Of a stretch of 64,000 bases of DNA, positions 62,603-64,000 are shown one piece after another. The first letter of the stretch is position 1. The number at the start of each line of letters is the position of its first letter. This DNA is from Rhizobium sp. WYCCWR10014. GTDB lineage: Bacteria; Pseudomonadota; Alphaproteobacteria; Rhizobiales; Rhizobiaceae. The notes below the pieces were generated by a model. The model was not told the origin of the DNA. It saw only the letters and a list, made by a program, of their open reading frames with translations, and did no database searches. A program made the position numbers and the translations under genes. Location: positions 266,665-330,664 of the forward strand of contig NZ_LXFU01000030.1 of assembly GCF_001657485.1 (NCBI RefSeq), in the 5' to 3' direction.

Positions 62603-62662
62603 GGTTATGGGGGCTCGGCTGCGATCTGAATTTTGACTATGCCAAATGCTTCTCAACTTTGC

Positions 62663-63778
62663 CTAAACGCTCCACGCCCGAAACCTCCCCCTGCCCGTCA
62701 TCTCTCGCAAGCCAAGCTCCAAAACAATCCGCCGCGCCGCCTGCGGCGTAACGTCGAGCGTCTTCGCCACCATTTTTGCCGACACCAACGGTTTGGCCAT
62801 CACCAACTCAACCAGCTCCGGCAGTTTTGAAGATGTCCGGCGCCCTTCCAGCTTTCGCTGCATCATCGTTCTCGCCAGCGCCAGCCTGTCATGCTCCTTG
62901 AGCCCGATCTCCGCGGCCGCGATCAGTCCGTGGGCGATGGCCAGCATCCGGGTTTCCCGGTCGCGATGCCGGCGCCGGTCGACGGAAATGGATTTGAGAC
63001 CGAGGTTGACGGCGGCGACATGGGTGCCCGTGGTGACGTCGGCCTGGCGCAGGATGGAGGCGGCAAATAGCCGGCCGAGCCAGGGTGCATGCTGCAGGAC
63101 GGCAAGCTCGTTCCAGGCATCGAGGGCGACGATGGCCTGCAGCACCGCCGGCAAGTGTTCGGCCTGACGCAACACGCCGCGCCATTCATCGAGCCGGGCA
63201 TCCTCGTCCCAGTCGAGATCATAGACCAGCGGATCGGCCGGAGCCCGGCCGGGCATCTTGGCTTGCGCGATGGCCGCCTCCGAACTGGCCAGCACCGCAT
63301 CGATGGCGGCATAGTCAACGCCGGGCAGGTTCTCGGCATCATCACCATCATCCCCCTCCCCTTCCGGATCGACTGCGACCGCGGGCCGAATGATGCCGGT
63401 CGGCTCCACCTCAGCGCCGGTCAGATTGATGTCCGACGTCTGCCGAAGCGTCCGCAAACCGTCGCCTGACAGAGCCCAATCCGGCGGCTGGGCGGCGATG
63501 CGCCGGCGAGTGCGCAGCACGTCGCGGGCGATTGTCAGCTCATGGGTGGGTGTGCGAATATCGCGGGTGGCATCATGAAGGACGAGGTCCTCGAGGTGGA
63601 CGAGTTCGCCGTCGATCCAGAGCGAGGCACAGGCATCGGTGAATTGGGTGCGCTCGAGGAAGCCCTGCCCCACTGGCGAACGGGCGATGCGCTCGTCCAG
63701 ACGCGTGAGCCCGACACCGGCGTCGAAAGCCGGCCGCATCAGGGCTGTCATGCTGATTTTCTCGAGATCATAAGCCAT
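62663..63778 (-). CDS. RHE_PE00001 family protein (DUF1612 with C-terminal HTH)
   Basis: An intact 371-residue protein: [20 protein letters not shown], a central acidic segment ([11 protein letters not shown]), [20 protein letters not shown] and a C-terminal winged HTH region ([40 protein letters not shown]). This family is typical of Rhizobium plasmids and is often found near plasmid ends of conserved blocks. Its biochemical role is unknown; the HTH suggests DNA binding. An inverted repeat lies 87 bases upstream of the start. Confidence 0.9.
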   Translation of the reverse strand: MAYDLEKISMTALMRPAFDAGVGLTRLDERIARSPVGQGFLERTQFTDACASLWIDGELVHLEDLVLHDATRDIRTPTHELTIARDVLRTRRRIAAQPPDWALSGDGLRTLRQTSDINLTGAEVEPTGIIRPAVAVDPEGEGDDGDDAENLPGVDYAAIDAVLASSEAAIAQAKMPGRAPADPLVYDLDWDEDARLDEWRGVLRQAEHLPAVLQAIVALDAWNELAVLQHAPWLGRLFAASILRQADVTTGTHVAAVNLGLKSISVDRRRHRDRETRMLAIAHGLIAAAEIGLKEHDRLALARTMMQRKLEGRRTSSKLPELVELVMAKPLVSAKMVAKTLDVTPQAARRIVLELGLREMTGRGRFRAWSV

Positions 63779-63864
63779 TGAATTTATGGTAAATGACTTG
63801 CTAAAGGAAATCTATCTCAACGTTGCGGTTCGCCACTGGATATGATGCCCCAGCGCACCGCTGG

Positions 63865-63891
63865 CCATCGATAAGTACTGGTTATCGATGG
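63865..63891. promoter_or_regulatory. Perfect 10-bp inverted repeat upstream of the DUF1612 gene
   Basis: CCATCGATAA at 63865-63874 and TTATCGATGG at 63882-63891 are exact complements with a 7-base spacer. This is a good size for a dimeric regulator site and could be the operator of the HTH-containing DUF1612 protein or of a gene to the right of the window. Confidence 0.6.
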
Positions 63892-63938
63892 TAGATTGAT
63901 TTCAGGGCGCAAATCAGCGTGTCGGTCGCCCTGGATGA

Positions 63939-63960
63939 CCGGAAATCCCTGGGTTTCCGG
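63939..63960. repeat. Short inverted repeat near the right edge
   Basis: CCGGAAA at 63939-63945 and TTTCCGG at 63954-63960 are exact complements with an 8-base spacer. No T run follows, so it may be a protein site or a hairpin at the edge of the next gene. Confidence 0.4.
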
Positions 63961-64000
63961 CCGTTTTGGCAGATTTCGGCTAGGATCGGTGGAACGGTAG

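Overview
The window looks like an accessory replicon (megaplasmid or chromid) of an alphaproteobacterium of the Rhizobiaceae (Rhizobium, Agrobacterium or Sinorhizobium type). The clues are a protein of the rhizobial plasmid family RHE_PE00001/DUF1612 at the right edge, several rhizobial-type IS66 copies, an ImuB fragment of the kind carried on rhizobial plasmids, and many LysR and AraC regulators beside small catabolic enzymes. I see no rRNA, tRNA, CRISPR array or replication origin. Family names come from motif recognition only; no database search was possible.

Positions 1 to about 38,000 form an almost intact block of detoxification and catabolism genes. Small regulator-enzyme units follow one another: LysR; short-chain dehydrogenase with divergent AraC; CPA2 antiporter; homoserine dehydrogenase-like protein; dienelactone-hydrolase-like enzyme; luciferase-like monooxygenase with LysR; a pirin, DUF5996-acetyltransferase and two-paralogue set; LysR with an alginate-export-type porin and a nitrilase; epoxide hydrolase coupled to an ankyrin protein; NTF2-like protein; exported amidohydrolase; nitroreductase; VOC protein; a hydrolase/dehydrogenase pair with divergent AraC; isochorismatase-like hydrolase with divergent LysR; secreted hydrolase with divergent LysR; an OmpR-type regulator convergent with a histidine kinase; LysR; AraC. 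Four of the LysR proteins are close paralogues, so the block probably grew by duplication.

Positions 38,000 to 57,000 are rich in insertion sequences and decayed. Several IS66 remnants, an IS5-type scrap, an intact IS30-type element and a second IS30 scrap lie among broken genes: a DUF1835/DUF3658 gene, a glycine dehydrogenase subunit fused to the tail of an IS66 transposase, an AcoX/ATP-NAD-kinase-like gene and an ABC permease. The permease is split by a complete IS66 element (49933-53180) flanked by a near-perfect 8-bp target duplication and carrying a passenger gene of unknown function. Intact genes here include HxlR, AraC, LacI, LysR and XRE regulators and a ParDE toxin-antitoxin pair.

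Positions 57,000 to 64,000 hold a polymorphic-toxin scrapyard: a headless beta-helix protein, an Rhs gene whose C-terminal zincin-like toxin has lost its activity but keeps a downstream immunity candidate, a secreted orphan Rhs-type toxin with its own immunity candidate, a Shedu-like/ImuB/lipoprotein mosaic, and the intact DUF1612 gene with a palindromic upstream region. Single-base frameshifts at short homopolymers recur in at least seven genes right of position 40,000 and are not seen in the left half. This suggests real decay of the right half, although sequence error must be excluded.
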